DNA from: JAOUEA01 sp963734685
GTDB taxonomy: Bacteria; Actinomycetota; UBA4738; HRBIN12
Length of the DNA stretch: 64,000 nt
Assembly: GCA_963734685.1 (NCBI GenBank)
Contig: CAVTIC010000007.1
Span: forward strand, 496,001-560,000
Reading direction: 5' to 3'
In this document: positions 27,198 through 34,605 of the stretch, in pieces
Numbering within the stretch: position 1 is the first letter of the stretch
Layout of the letters: each line of letters starts with the position of its first letter
Program-made: the position numbers and the translations under genes
The notes under the pieces: model-generated
What the model saw: only the letters and a program-made list of their open reading frames with translations
Told to the model about the DNA's origin: nothing
Database searches by the model: none

Positions 27198-28850
27198 GTG
27201 GACATCTGCATGGGTGAGGACGAGCGAGGGACCGCGGTGCCGAGCGCGGCGCGATCGCACACGACGCTGTCGGGCGAGCCGGCGCCCGAGGTCGCGACCG
27301 CAGCCGACCTCGGCCCATGGGATCCGGCGGAGCGGCTCGGGGAACCCGGTTCCCCTCCGTTCACCCGAGGGGTCTACGCCTCGATGTATCGGGGGCGGCT
27401 CTGGACGATGCGCCAGTTCGCCGGCTTCGGCACCCCCGAGGAGACGAACGAGCGCTATCGGTTCCTGCTGGCGCAGGGGCAGGGAGGTCTGAGCGTGGCC
27501 TTCGACATGCCGACGTTGATGGGCCTGGACTCCGACGACCCGCGCAGCGAGGGTGAGGTCGGACGCTGCGGCGTGGCGACCGACTCGATCGACGACTTCG
27601 AGACGCTCTTCGACGGCATCCCGCTCGGGGACATCACCACCTCGATGACGATCAGCGGTCCGGCCCCGATCGCGTTCGCGTACTTCCTCGCCACCGCGGA
27701 GCGCCAGGGCGTGTCCTGGGACCGTCTCGACGGCACCCTGCAGACCGACATCCTGAAGGAGTACATCGCGCAGAAGGAGTGGCTGTTCCCGCCCCGCCCA
27801 CACCTGCGCCTGATCGGCGACCTGATGGCGTTCTGCGCCGAGCGCGTGACCAGGTTCCACCCGGTGAGCGTGAGCGGCTACCACATCCGGGAAGCGGGCT
27901 CGACCGCCGCGCAGGAGCTCGCGTTCACCCTGGCGGACGGGTTCGCCTACGTCGAGCTCGGCCTCGCCCGAGGGCTCGATCCCTCCGTCTTCGCGCCGGG
28001 CCTCTCGTTCTTCTTCAACAGCCACATCGATCTGTTCGAGGAGATCGCGAAGTTCCGTGCCGCACGGCGCATCTGGGAGCGCTGGCTGCGCGAGCGCTAC
28101 GGCGTCACCGACGCCGATGCGCGAAAGCTGCGGTTCCATACGCAGACCGCGGGGGTCTCCAACACAGCACAGCAGCCGATGAACAACGTCGTTCGCACCG
28201 CGCTCGAGGCACTCGCAGCCGTGCTCGGCGGCACGCAGTCGCTGCACACGAACGCGCTCGACGAAGTGCTCGCGCTGCCGACCGAGGACGCGGCGCGGCT
28301 CGCGCTGCGCACCCAGCAGGTGATCGCTCACGAGACCGGCGTGGCCGACGTCGCCGACCCTCTCGGGGGCTCATACGCCGTCGAGACCGCCACCGATCGC
28401 ATCGAGGAACGTGCCGAGGAGCTCTTCGCCGAGATCGACTCGATGGGTCACGGCTCGATGCTCGAGGGGGTGCTCGCCGGCATCGACCAGGGGTGGTTCC
28501 AGCGCCTGATCGCGGAGGCCGCGTTCGAGGAACAGCGCCGCTACGAGTCGGGCGATCTCGTGAAGGTAGGTGTGAATGCGTTCGTCGACCCCGACGACCG
28601 CCCGATCGACACCCTGGTGATCGGGCCCCGGGCCGAGGCACGTCAGCGCGAGGCCGTCGCTCGCACGCGCGAGGAGCGCGATGCGGCCGCGGCCGAGGGG
28701 GGCCTCGCTCGGCTGGGTGCCGCCGCGGCCACCGAGGAGAACCTCATCGAACCGCTCGTCGAGTGCGCCCGTGCCCGATGCACGGAGGGCGAGATCGTGG
28801 CGACCCTCACCGAAGTGTTCGGTACGTACCGAGAGACGCCGCACTTCTGA
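27198..28850 (+). CDS. Adenosylcobalamin-dependent acyl-CoA mutase, large subunit (isobutyryl-CoA mutase type)
   Basis: A 550-residue substrate-binding TIM barrel of the methylmalonyl-CoA mutase superfamily. The C-terminal B12-binding domain (DxHxxG) is absent, so a separate small subunit must exist elsewhere. Two positions that read the methylmalonyl carboxylate in the Propionibacterium enzyme are changed: Tyr89 is Phe74 (RQFAGF), and Arg207 is Gln192 (KEYIAQKEW), ten residues after the conserved Gln182 (TLQTDILKE). The Phe/Gln pair is the one reported for isobutyryl-CoA mutase. Thus the substrate is probably an acyl-CoA without a second carboxylate, such as isobutyryl- or hydroxyisobutyryl-CoA. 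An internal ATG at 27210 is an alternative start. Confidence 0.9.
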   Translation: MDICMGEDERGTAVPSAARSHTTLSGEPAPEVATAADLGPWDPAERLGEPGSPPFTRGVYASMYRGRLWTMRQFAGFGTPEETNERYRFLLAQGQGGLSVAFDMPTLMGLDSDDPRSEGEVGRCGVATDSIDDFETLFDGIPLGDITTSMTISGPAPIAFAYFLATAERQGVSWDRLDGTLQTDILKEYIAQKEWLFPPRPHLRLIGDLMAFCAERVTRFHPVSVSGYHIREAGSTAAQELAFTLADGFAYVELGLARGLDPSVFAPGLSFFFNSHIDLFEEIAKFRAARRIWERWLRERYGVTDADARKLRFHTQTAGVSNTAQQPMNNVVRTALEALAAVLGGTQSLHTNALDEVLALPTEDAARLALRTQQVIAHETGVADVADPLGGSYAVETATDRIEERAEELFAEIDSMGHGSMLEGVLAGIDQGWFQRLIAEAAFEEQRRYESGDLVKVGVNAFVDPDDRPIDTLVIGPRAEARQREAVARTREERDAAAAEGGLARLGAAAATEENLIEPLVECARARCTEGEIVATLTEVFGTYRETPHF

Positions 28851-28860
28851 GCTCCCTTCC

Positions 28861-28890
28861 TTGACGTTCGATCGAGCCACCCGGTACGGT
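28861..28890 (+). promoter_or_regulatory. Promoter of the nickel/cobalt ECF transporter operon
   Basis: TTGACG at 28861-28866, an 18-base spacer and TACGGT at 28885-28890 mirror the layout of the atp promoter. The predicted transcription start is about 28897, just upstream of the Nur-like boxes. Confidence 0.6.
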
Positions 28891-28903
28891 GCGGGTGGAC
28901 TTC

Positions 28904-28925
28904 ATGCATCAAGTTGCATCTGCAA
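28904..28925. promoter_or_regulatory. Nur-like operator upstream of cbiM
   Basis: The perfect inverted repeat TTGCA-TC-TGCAA occupies 28914-28925, and a further TGCATC half-site lies ten bases upstream at 28905-28910. The same 12-base arrangement occurs in front of the Nur-like regulator gene at 32018-32029. Streptomyces Nur recognises TTGCAA-type half-sites. The box sits just after the predicted transcription start, where a bound repressor would block transcription when nickel is plentiful. Confidence 0.65.
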
Positions 28926-28970
28926 GGTCTCCCGTGTGCGACGACACGCAGGGATGAGGAGGAGAACGTC

Positions 28971-29663
28971 ATGCACATCCCCGACGGGTTCATCGATGCG
29001 CCGGTGGCGCTCGCGGCGGGCGCCGCCTCGGTCGCCGGGATCGCCGTGAGCGTCCGCAAGGCTGCCGACGAGCTCGACGATCGACGCGCTCCGATGGCCG
29101 GTCTCGTCGCTGCATTCATCTTCGCGGTCCAGATGCTGAACTTCCCCGTCGCCGCGGGGACGAGCGGCCACCTGCTCGGCGGGGTGCTCGCTGCCGTACT
29201 GGTGGGGCCGTGGACCGGAGCGATCTGTATCTCGCTCGTGTTGGTCGTGCAGGCGTTGCTCTTCGCCGACGGCGGACTGTCTGCGCTCGGGCTCAACATC
29301 CTCAACATGGCCTTCGTCGCCGGGGTGGGTGGCTATGCGGTGTTCCTCGGCATCCGGCGTTTCCTGCCCTCGAACCGCCCGTCGGTCGTGCTCGCAGCCG
29401 GGATCGCCGCCGGCATCTCGGTGGTGCTCGCCTCCCTCGCCTTCGTGCTCGAGTACGCGCTCGGTGGCGCCGGCGATGCCCCGATCTCCACGGTGCTCAC
29501 GGCGATGGCCGGCGTGCACACCTTGATCGGCGTCGGTGAGGGCGTGATCACGGCGCTCGCGGTCGGCGCGGTGTTGGCCGTTCGTCCCGACCTCGTCTAC
29601 GGCGCACGCGATCTGCTTCCCCGTCCGATCGTCGGCGAGGCGCCCGTGGTCGCGGGAGGCTGA
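28971..29663 (+). CDS. cbiM: Nickel/cobalt ECF transporter, CbiM-type S component
   Basis: The 230-residue substrate-specific membrane component. It begins MHIPDGFID; the N-terminal Met-His pair is the metal-binding feature of CbiM/NikM proteins, where His2 and the free amino end ligate Ni or Co. Further family segments are MLNFPVAAGTSGHLLGG and LLFADGGLSALGLNILNMA. Seven hydrophobic segments are visible. GAGGAG lies before the ATG. It is followed by cbiN-, cbiQ- and cbiO-like genes. The Nur-type box suggests that the physiological metal is nickel. Confidence 0.92.
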   Translation: MHIPDGFIDAPVALAAGAASVAGIAVSVRKAADELDDRRAPMAGLVAAFIFAVQMLNFPVAAGTSGHLLGGVLAAVLVGPWTGAICISLVLVVQALLFADGGLSALGLNILNMAFVAGVGGYAVFLGIRRFLPSNRPSVVLAAGIAAGISVVLASLAFVLEYALGGAGDAPISTVLTAMAGVHTLIGVGEGVITALAVGAVLAVRPDLVYGARDLLPRPIVGEAPVVAGG

Positions 29664-29665
29664 GC

Positions 29666-29998
29666 ATGGACCGCAAGAACCTCGCGATGTTCCTGGTCGG
29701 CGGGCTGATCGTGGCGCTCGGGCTCGCCTTCTTCCTGAGCCCGCTCGCGAGCAGCTCGCCCGATGGGCTCGAGAAGGTCTCGGTCGACGAAGGCTTCGAC
29801 TCGACGGCCAAGGACCACGATCTCGCGGATTCGCCGCTCGCCGACTACGGCGTGCGCGGCGTCGAGGACGAGGGGTTGAGCACCGGCCTCGCCGGCATCA
29901 TCGGGGTCGTCGTCACGTTCGGTCTCGGGCTGCTGCTCTTCGCCGCGATCCGCTCGGTGCGAGCACGCGGGGAGACCGCGCCGCCCTCCCCGGCATGA
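29666..29998 (+). CDS. PDGLE-domain protein, CbiN-like component
   Basis: A 110-residue protein with two membrane segments (about residues 7-28 and 74-95) around an extracytoplasmic loop that begins SSSPDGLEKV, the PDGLE motif. Such proteins replace or fuse with CbiN and are needed with CbiM for metal capture. It starts two bases after cbiM and its stop overlaps the cbiQ start. Confidence 0.85.
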   Translation: MDRKNLAMFLVGGLIVALGLAFFLSPLASSSPDGLEKVSVDEGFDSTAKDHDLADSPLADYGVRGVEDEGLSTGLAGIIGVVVTFGLGLLLFAAIRSVRARGETAPPSPA

Positions 29999-30762
29999 CG
30001 GGTCCGCACGGCCACGCGCTCTACTTCCACGGTCACAGCCCGATCCATCGGTTGGCACCCGAGGCCAAGCTCGTCGCGCAACTCGCGTTCGTGCTGATCG
30101 TTGTGGCGACCCCGCGCGAGGCGTTCTGGGCGTTCGCTGTCGATGCGGCCATCGTGCTCGTCGTCGCCTCGCTGGCTGGGATCCCGTTGCGCTACCTGCT
30201 CCGACGGCTCGTGTTCGAGGTGCCGTTCATCGCGTTCGCGTTCCTGCTCCCGTTCTTCGGGCAGGGGCAGCGCGTCGAGGTGTTGGGACTCTCCCTGTCC
30301 GTGGAGGGTCTGTGGGGTGCTTGGAACATCCTGGCCAAAGCGACGATCGGTCTGCTCGCGAGTGTCGTGGTGGCTTCGACCACCACGATGGCCGAGTTCC
30401 TCACCGGATTCGACCGGCTGCGGGTGCCTCGGGCGTTCACCTCCATCGCGTCATTCATGGTCCGGTACATGGACGTGATCGCCGACGACATGCGCCGCAT
30501 GCGGATCGCCCGGCTCTCTCGCGGATACGACGCGCGGTGGCTCTGGCAGGCGAAAGCGATCGGACAGACGGCCGGCGCGTTGTTCATCCGGTCGTACGAG
30601 CGGGGGGAACGCGTGTTCTTGGCGATGGTCTCTCGCGGCTACTCCGGGCAGATGCCCGAGCTCGGAGAGCCGAGGGCGACACCGCGCACGTGGATCGTCG
30701 CGTTGGGTCCGGTCGCCGGCGCCGCCGTCGTCTGCCTGCTGGCATGGACCGGGCAGCGATGA
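29995..30762 (+). CDS. cbiQ: ECF transporter T component
   Basis: The 255-residue T component couples ATP hydrolysis to toppling of the S component. Two Ala/Ser-Arg-Gly coupling motifs are visible, LSRGYD and VSRGYSG, in the long cytoplasmic helices. Five or so hydrophobic segments are present, and the N-terminus GHSPIHRLAPEAKL is typical. The ATG overlaps the previous stop, and its own stop overlaps the cbiO start. Confidence 0.9.
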   Translation: MTGPHGHALYFHGHSPIHRLAPEAKLVAQLAFVLIVVATPREAFWAFAVDAAIVLVVASLAGIPLRYLLRRLVFEVPFIAFAFLLPFFGQGQRVEVLGLSLSVEGLWGAWNILAKATIGLLASVVVASTTTMAEFLTGFDRLRVPRAFTSIASFMVRYMDVIADDMRRMRIARLSRGYDARWLWQAKAIGQTAGALFIRSYERGERVFLAMVSRGYSGQMPELGEPRATPRTWIVALGPVAGAAVVCLLAWTGQR

Positions 30763-31550
30763 GCGGCTCCGCCGAGGGGCAACCGGGCAGCCCCGCCCTC
30801 GAGGTGCACCGTCTCGCGTTCGCCTACCCGGACGGCACGCAGGCGCTCTTCGGGGTCGATCTCACCATGGCGCGTGGCGAGCGGGTCGCGTTGCTCGGCC
30901 CGAACGGGGCCGGCAAGACCACCTTCGTGCTCCACCTGAACGGTGTCCACGCGACCCAGGCGGGCAGCGTCCGGGTCGGCGGCCTCCCGGTCGTGAAAGA
31001 TCATCTCCGGGAGGTCCGTCGGCGGGTAGGCATCGTCTTCCAGGATCCGGACGACCAGTTGTTCATGCCCACGGTGCGTGACGACGTCGCCTTCGGCCCG
31101 GCCAATCTCGGCCTCGCCGGCGACGCGCTCGATCGACGCGTCGTCGAGGCGCTCACGGCGGTCGGTATGGAAGGTTTCGGGGACCGGGCCCCCCACCACC
31201 TCAGCTTCGGACAGCGCCGGCGAGTCGCGGTGGCGACCGTGCTGGCGATGGAGCCGCAGATCCTGGTGCTCGACGAACCGTCGTCCAACCTCGATCCCGC
31301 GGGCCGGCGCGAGCTCGCCGACATCCTCCGCTCGCTCGATATCACGATGCTCATGGTCACTCACGACCTGCCGTACGCCCTCGAGCTCTGTCCTCGCGCG
31401 CTCGTGATGAACGGTGGGCGCATCGTGGCGGACGGCTCCACGGGGGAGATCCTCGACGACGAAGCCCTGATGGCCGCGAACCGGCTCGAGCTGCCGTTCG
31501 GCTTCTTCCCTGCGCTCGTCGAGATGGAGCCGGGGGCCCAGGACTCCTAG
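30759..31550 (+). CDS. cbiO: ECF transporter ATPase
   Basis: The 263-residue ATPase of the transporter. Walker A GPNGAGKT is at residues 47-54, the Q-loop is VFQDPDDQLF, the signature LSFGQRRRVAVA and Walker B ILVLDEPSSNLDP. Only one ATPase gene is present, so it should act as a homodimer. Its TAG stop overlaps by four bases the stop of the convergent regulator gene. Confidence 0.93.
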   Translation: MSGSAEGQPGSPALEVHRLAFAYPDGTQALFGVDLTMARGERVALLGPNGAGKTTFVLHLNGVHATQAGSVRVGGLPVVKDHLREVRRRVGIVFQDPDDQLFMPTVRDDVAFGPANLGLAGDALDRRVVEALTAVGMEGFGDRAPHHLSFGQRRRVAVATVLAMEPQILVLDEPSSNLDPAGRRELADILRSLDITMLMVTHDLPYALELCPRALVMNGGRIVADGSTGEILDDEALMAANRLELPFGFFPALVEMEPGAQDS

Positions 31551-31993
31551 CCCGCGGCGGGTGTCGCCGCACAGGCGGAGCAGAGCCCGGTGATCGCGAA
31601 GTGCGTGAGATCGGCTTCGAACCCGTGGTGTCGGCGGATCAGATCCTGCAGCGCATGAGCCTCACCGAGCGAGAGCGGATCGTCCTTGCCGCATCGTCCG
31701 CAGGTGAGGTGGACGTGCTCGGACTCCTCGGTCTTGTGGTACTCGGCGCCCGTCTCGAGGTGGGAGTGGGAGAGCACACCGACCTCCTCGAGGAGGGTGA
31801 GCGTGCGATAGACCGTGGACGCGTTCACTCCGGGCATCTCACCCTGGACCCTGCGCGCGATCACCGTGGGGGAGATGTGACCCTGGGTGCGCATCACCTC
31901 GGTCACGATCGCGCGCCGCTGGGGCGTCATCCGCAGCCCGCGGCTCCGCAGCTGCTCCATCACGTCGGCGTAGTCGTGACCGGTCCGTTCCAT
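31547..31993 (-). CDS. nur: FUR-family regulator, probably the nickel regulator Nur
   Basis: A 148-residue winged-helix repressor. The DNA-binding region reads RSRGLRMTPQRRAIV and VNASTVYRTLTLLEE (recognition helix). Metal ligands include HVH at 93-95 and His residues near 122-131. Structural zinc pairs are Cys98/Cys101 and Cys138/Cys141. The segments LSHSHLETGAEYH and HGFEADLTHFAITGLCSAC resemble Streptomyces Nur more than Fur or Zur. It converges on the Ni/Co transporter, and both promoters have the same inverted repeat. The ATG at 31993 lies about ten bases after a TACCAT box on the minus strand. Confidence 0.82.
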   Translation of the reverse strand: MERTGHDYADVMEQLRSRGLRMTPQRRAIVTEVMRTQGHISPTVIARRVQGEMPGVNASTVYRTLTLLEEVGVLSHSHLETGAEYHKTEESEHVHLTCGRCGKDDPLSLGEAHALQDLIRRHHGFEADLTHFAITGLCSACAATPAAG

Positions 31994-32017
31994 GATCGCC
32001 GAGATGGTAGCAGCCCT

Positions 32018-32047
32018 TTGCAGGTGCAACGGCGCTTGCAGGTGCCG
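32018..32047. promoter_or_regulatory. Tandem Nur-like boxes before the regulator gene
   Basis: TTGCA-GG-TGCAA at 32018-32029 is a perfect inverted repeat, and a degenerate copy beginning TTGCAGGTGC follows 18 bases later at 32036. They lie upstream of the TACCAT -10 box of the regulator (minus strand, 32004-32009) and overlap its probable -35 region, as expected for autoregulation. They may also affect the divergent gene at 32100. Confidence 0.62.
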
Positions 32048-32086
32048 ACGCGTGCGACTCGGCCGAGAACCTCGTCGGTTGGGGGG

Positions 32087-32092
32087 TAGCAT
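32087..32092 (+). promoter_or_regulatory. -10 box of the NmrA-like gene
   Basis: TAGCAT is followed after seven bases by the ATG at 32100. No ribosome binding site is present. The sequence TAGCATCG before a CCCAC stretch recurs at 33036 before the enoyl-CoA hydratase gene. Confidence 0.5.
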
Positions 32093-32099
32093 CGCCCAC

Positions 32100-33038
32100 A
32101 TGACGGTGATGGTCACGGGGGCGTCCGGGCCCATCGGTCATGCCCTGGTGCCACTGCTGGGTCGCAAGGACGAGGTGCGCGCCGCGGTCCGTCGACCCGA
32201 GGCGGCGGAGCCACTCCGTGCCCTCGGGGCCAAGGTCACGGTTGGGCGGCTCGACGACGCCGATGCGCTCGCCGAGGTGCTCGGCGGCGTCTTCACGCTC
32301 GTGCACCTGGTGGGCGGCGTGGATCATCCGGATGAGGTCGCCCTGTGGGACGCGAACCACGGCTCCGTGGTCCGGGCCCTGCAGGCCGCGCGAGAGGCGG
32401 GGGTGCGTCGGTTCCTGCTCGTCTCGGTGCCCGGGGCATCGATCGAGGCCGCCGATCCGTTCCTGCGCGCGAAGGGCGCCGCCGAGGAGGCGGTCACGAC
32501 GTCGGGGCTGCAGCACGCCGTGATCAGGAGCGCTCCCGTCGTCGGCACCGGTTCCCTCTGGTTCGCAGCCACGGTCGCCGGGGCCCTCGAGGCGCCGCCG
32601 ATCGTGTGGGGCGACGGTGACCGTTCGGTGGCGCCGGTCGCGGTCGCCGACCTCGCGGTCGTGCTGGCGACGATGGACGACCTCGAGGGGGAGGTCGCTG
32701 GCACGTGGGCGCTGGAGGGTCCCGATGCGACCACGGCCGACGGGGTGTTCGCGATGCTCGCCGGCGATGACGCTCGACCCGAGCACCTCGACGGTGAGGA
32801 AGCGCGAGCGCGACTCTCGCGTGTGTTCGAGCGCGAGGTGTCGCCGGTCGTCGTCTCGGCGCTGACGGCGCCCGCGCGGGCCGATGCACGCGACGTGGCC
32901 TCGGAGTTGGGCATGGTGCGCACGCCGCTGGCCGAGGCGATGCGTTCCACCCTGGCCTCGGCCCCGACGGGCGAGGGCGCTGCCGGCCCAGGTACCGGCC
33001 CAGGTACCGGCCCAGGTACCGGCCCAGGTACCGAGTAG
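32100..33038 (+). CDS. NmrA/atypical SDR NAD(P)-binding protein
   Basis: A 312-residue atypical short-chain dehydrogenase. The N-terminal nucleotide-binding loop is VTGASGPIGHALVP, followed by VGRLDDADALAEVLGG and VSVPGAS, the usual order in NmrA-like NAD(P)H sensors and epimerases. The Tyr-xxx-Lys catalytic pair is not evident, so it may bind rather than reduce. The C-terminus ends in four Gly-Pro-Gly-Thr repeats encoded by a perfect 12-base tandem repeat. It is divergent from nur. Confidence 0.78.
   Translation: MTVMVTGASGPIGHALVPLLGRKDEVRAAVRRPEAAEPLRALGAKVTVGRLDDADALAEVLGGVFTLVHLVGGVDHPDEVALWDANHGSVVRALQAAREAGVRRFLLVSVPGASIEAADPFLRAKGAAEEAVTTSGLQHAVIRSAPVVGTGSLWFAATVAGALEAPPIVWGDGDRSVAPVAVADLAVVLATMDDLEGEVAGTWALEGPDATTADGVFAMLAGDDARPEHLDGEEARARLSRVFEREVSPVVVSALTAPARADARDVASELGMVRTPLAEAMRSTLASAPTGEGAAGPGTGPGTGPGTGPGTE
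32985..33032 (+). repeat. Four perfect 12-base tandem repeats
   Basis: GGCCCAGGTACC occurs four times in a row without mismatch. It lies inside the 3' end of the NmrA-like gene and encodes GPGT four times. Perfect identity suggests recent slippage or selection for a flexible tail. The last copy is close to the -10 box of the next gene. Confidence 0.95.
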
Positions 33039-33041
33039 CAT
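33036..33041 (+). promoter_or_regulatory. -10 box of the enoyl-CoA hydratase gene
   Basis: TAGCAT overlaps the TAG stop codon of the NmrA-like gene and lies ten bases before the ATG at 33052. A short leader of a few bases is predicted. Confidence 0.42.
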
Positions 33042-33051
33042 CGCGCCCACG

Positions 33052-33825
33052 ATGGGGGAACACGTTCGGCTCGAGGTCGACGACGGTGTCGGCGTGGTGC
33101 GGCTGGACCGTCCGCCGGCCAACGCGATCGACCTGCAGGTCGGGCTCGAGTTGCAGGACGCGATCGGGGAGGCCTCAGGCCGCGACGACGTCGGCGCCAT
33201 CGTGCTGTGGGGCGGCGAGCGCATCTTCGCTGCCGGAGCCGACATCAAGGCCATGGTCGACTGGGGCCCCGATGACGTGCGACCCAGCGTCGACGCCCTG
33301 GGGTCCGCGTGCGACCTGCTCGAGGCAAGCCCGAAGATCTCGATCGCCGCGGTGAACGGCTACGCGTTGGGCGGCGGCTTCGAACTCGCGTTGGGAGCCG
33401 ACCTCCGATACCTAGGCGACGATGCCACGGTCGGTCAACCCGAGATCTCGATCGGGGTGATCCCCGGCGCAGGCGGCACACAGCGACTCGTCCGGCTGAT
33501 CGGCATCGCCACGGCGCGCGACCTCGTCTACTCCGGTCGGTTCGTGAAAGCCGACGATGCGGCTCTGCTCGGCATCGCCGACCTGGTGGTGCCTGCCACC
33601 GAGGCGTTCCCTGCCGCGGTCGATGCCGCCCGTGGGTTCGCGAACGGACCCCGACGGGCGCTTGCGGCCGCGAAAGCGGCGATCCGCGCCGCGGTGGAGT
33701 CGCCGGGCCCCGCCGGCGTGGCCAGGGAGCGGCAGCTCTTCCTCGACTTGTTCGGCACCGCGGATCAGCGTGAGGGGATGCGGGCCTTCCTCGAGAAGCG
33801 CCCGCCTCGGTTCGGCTCAGCCTGA
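33052..33825 (+). CDS. Enoyl-CoA hydratase/isomerase family protein
   Basis: A 257-residue crotonase-fold enzyme. The oxyanion-hole segments are FAAGADIKAM and NGYALGGGFELALGAD. Both catalytic glutamates of true hydratases are kept, Glu111 in GGGFELA and Glu131 in GQPEISIGVIPGAGGTQRL. Hydration of 2-enoyl-CoA in fatty-acid or branched-chain oxidation is expected, and the enzyme might feed the acyl-CoA mutase upstream. A hairpin follows the stop. Confidence 0.92.
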   Translation: MGEHVRLEVDDGVGVVRLDRPPANAIDLQVGLELQDAIGEASGRDDVGAIVLWGGERIFAAGADIKAMVDWGPDDVRPSVDALGSACDLLEASPKISIAAVNGYALGGGFELALGADLRYLGDDATVGQPEISIGVIPGAGGTQRLVRLIGIATARDLVYSGRFVKADDAALLGIADLVVPATEAFPAAVDAARGFANGPRRALAAAKAAIRAAVESPGPAGVARERQLFLDLFGTADQREGMRAFLEKRPPRFGSA

Positions 33826-33828
33826 ACG

Positions 33829-33846
33829 TCCGACGCACCCGTCGGA
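33829..33846 (+). terminator. Hairpin after the enoyl-CoA hydratase gene
   Basis: TCCGACG-CACC-CGTCGGA forms a perfect seven-base-pair stem with a four-base loop, three bases after the stop codon. There is no T-run, as is common in high-GC actinobacteria. Confidence 0.5.
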
Positions 33847-33979
33847 TCCGGAACCTATGCAGACACCTGGTCGTCCACCTCAGGAATGAACCGAACCCGC
33901 GCGCTGTTCGAAGAACGTGCATACCGGGACGGGCACCCCCACGAGCGACCGCCGGTCCCGCCGAAAGGATGTGAGCGAC

Positions 33980-34183
33980 GTGGCAGAGGAGAGGTACCGG
34001 GGCGCATCGGTCCGTCCGCTCCCGCGGCCGAACAAGCAGTACGAGGGCGACCGGGTCTGCGCCGAGCCGTCGTGCGGCACCAGGCTTTCTCGTTACAACA
34101 AGTGGGAATACTGCTGGCAGCACGAGCCCGTGCACGCCTACGTCCCCCGCGGCAAGCGCCGGAGCCGCAAGGCAGCCGCCTGA
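33980..34183 (+). CDS. Small zinc-finger-like protein
   Basis: A 67-residue basic protein, not assigned to a named family. It contains a likely zinc site, CAEPSCGTRLSRYN followed by YCWQHEP (Cys-x4-Cys, then Cys-x2-His). The last 20 residues are Arg/Lys-rich, so nucleic-acid binding is plausible. The GTG at 33980 has AAAGGA ten bases upstream; longer readings from GTG 33917 are possible but lack a site. Function unknown. Confidence 0.65.
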   Translation: MAEERYRGASVRPLPRPNKQYEGDRVCAEPSCGTRLSRYNKWEYCWQHEPVHAYVPRGKRRSRKAAA

Positions 34184-34212
34184 CGACCCGATCCCGACAA
34201 GCGGACATCCAT

Positions 34213-34240
34213 TCGAGGCCCTCCGACCGGAGGGCCTCGA
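34213..34240 (+). terminator. Strong 12-bp hairpin
   Basis: TCGAGGCCCTCC at 34213-34224 and GGAGGGCCTCGA at 34229-34240 are perfectly complementary around the loop GACC. It lies 30 bases after the small zinc-finger gene and is probably its terminator; no T-run follows. The rest of 34184-34417 holds nothing else that I can recognise. Confidence 0.65.
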
Positions 34241-34417
34241 CCCTCTCCAGTCGGCGATCGTCGCAACCTCCCCCGACCGGCGTACAGCGCGTCAGCTCGC
34301 CTGAACCCCCATCGTGGCTGCCCCGCAGCGGCTCCCTCGTTGTCGCCTCCCCGATTCAAGGTAGCCGCGGAGGCTGCCGATGCTGGGGGGGACCGCTCCC
34401 CCCGAGCGCGACTCCAT

Positions 34418-34597
34418 ATGACGAACGAGATCGCCGAGCCTCCCGCGATGCGCGAGGGTGCGTGCCCGTACTGCGAGCGAACCGTGCTCGTCTACGAGGA
34501 ACCACCCCGCTGCCCCCTGTGTGCCTGTCCGCTGGACGAGCACACGGTGCACCCGTACGTCTTCCCCGGCGACAAGACGCCCGTCGATCCGGAGTAG
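34418..34597 (+). CDS. Small zinc-ribbon protein
   Basis: A 59-residue protein with two Cys-x2-Cys knuckles, CPYCERTVLVYEEPP and CPLCACPLDEH, spaced as in a rubredoxin-like zinc ribbon. No other domain is present. The ATG at 34418 is preferred because upstream codons are Arg-rich and shadow-like. It ends eight bases before the stop of the convergent pabB-pabC gene. Function unknown; binding of RNA, DNA or a protein partner is possible. Confidence 0.6.
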   Translation: MTNEIAEPPAMREGACPYCERTVLVYEEPPRCPLCACPLDEHTVHPYVFPGDKTPVDPE

Positions 34598-34605
34598 CGT
34601 GACCC

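Noticed and set aside
28851..28970. Cobalamin riboswitch before cbiM
   Set aside because: The 120-base leader is too short and lacks the B12-box; the TTGCA inverted repeat explains regulation better.
32985..33032. CRISPR-like or mobile-element repeat
   Set aside because: The units are only 12 bases, contiguous and in frame within a gene, without spacers.
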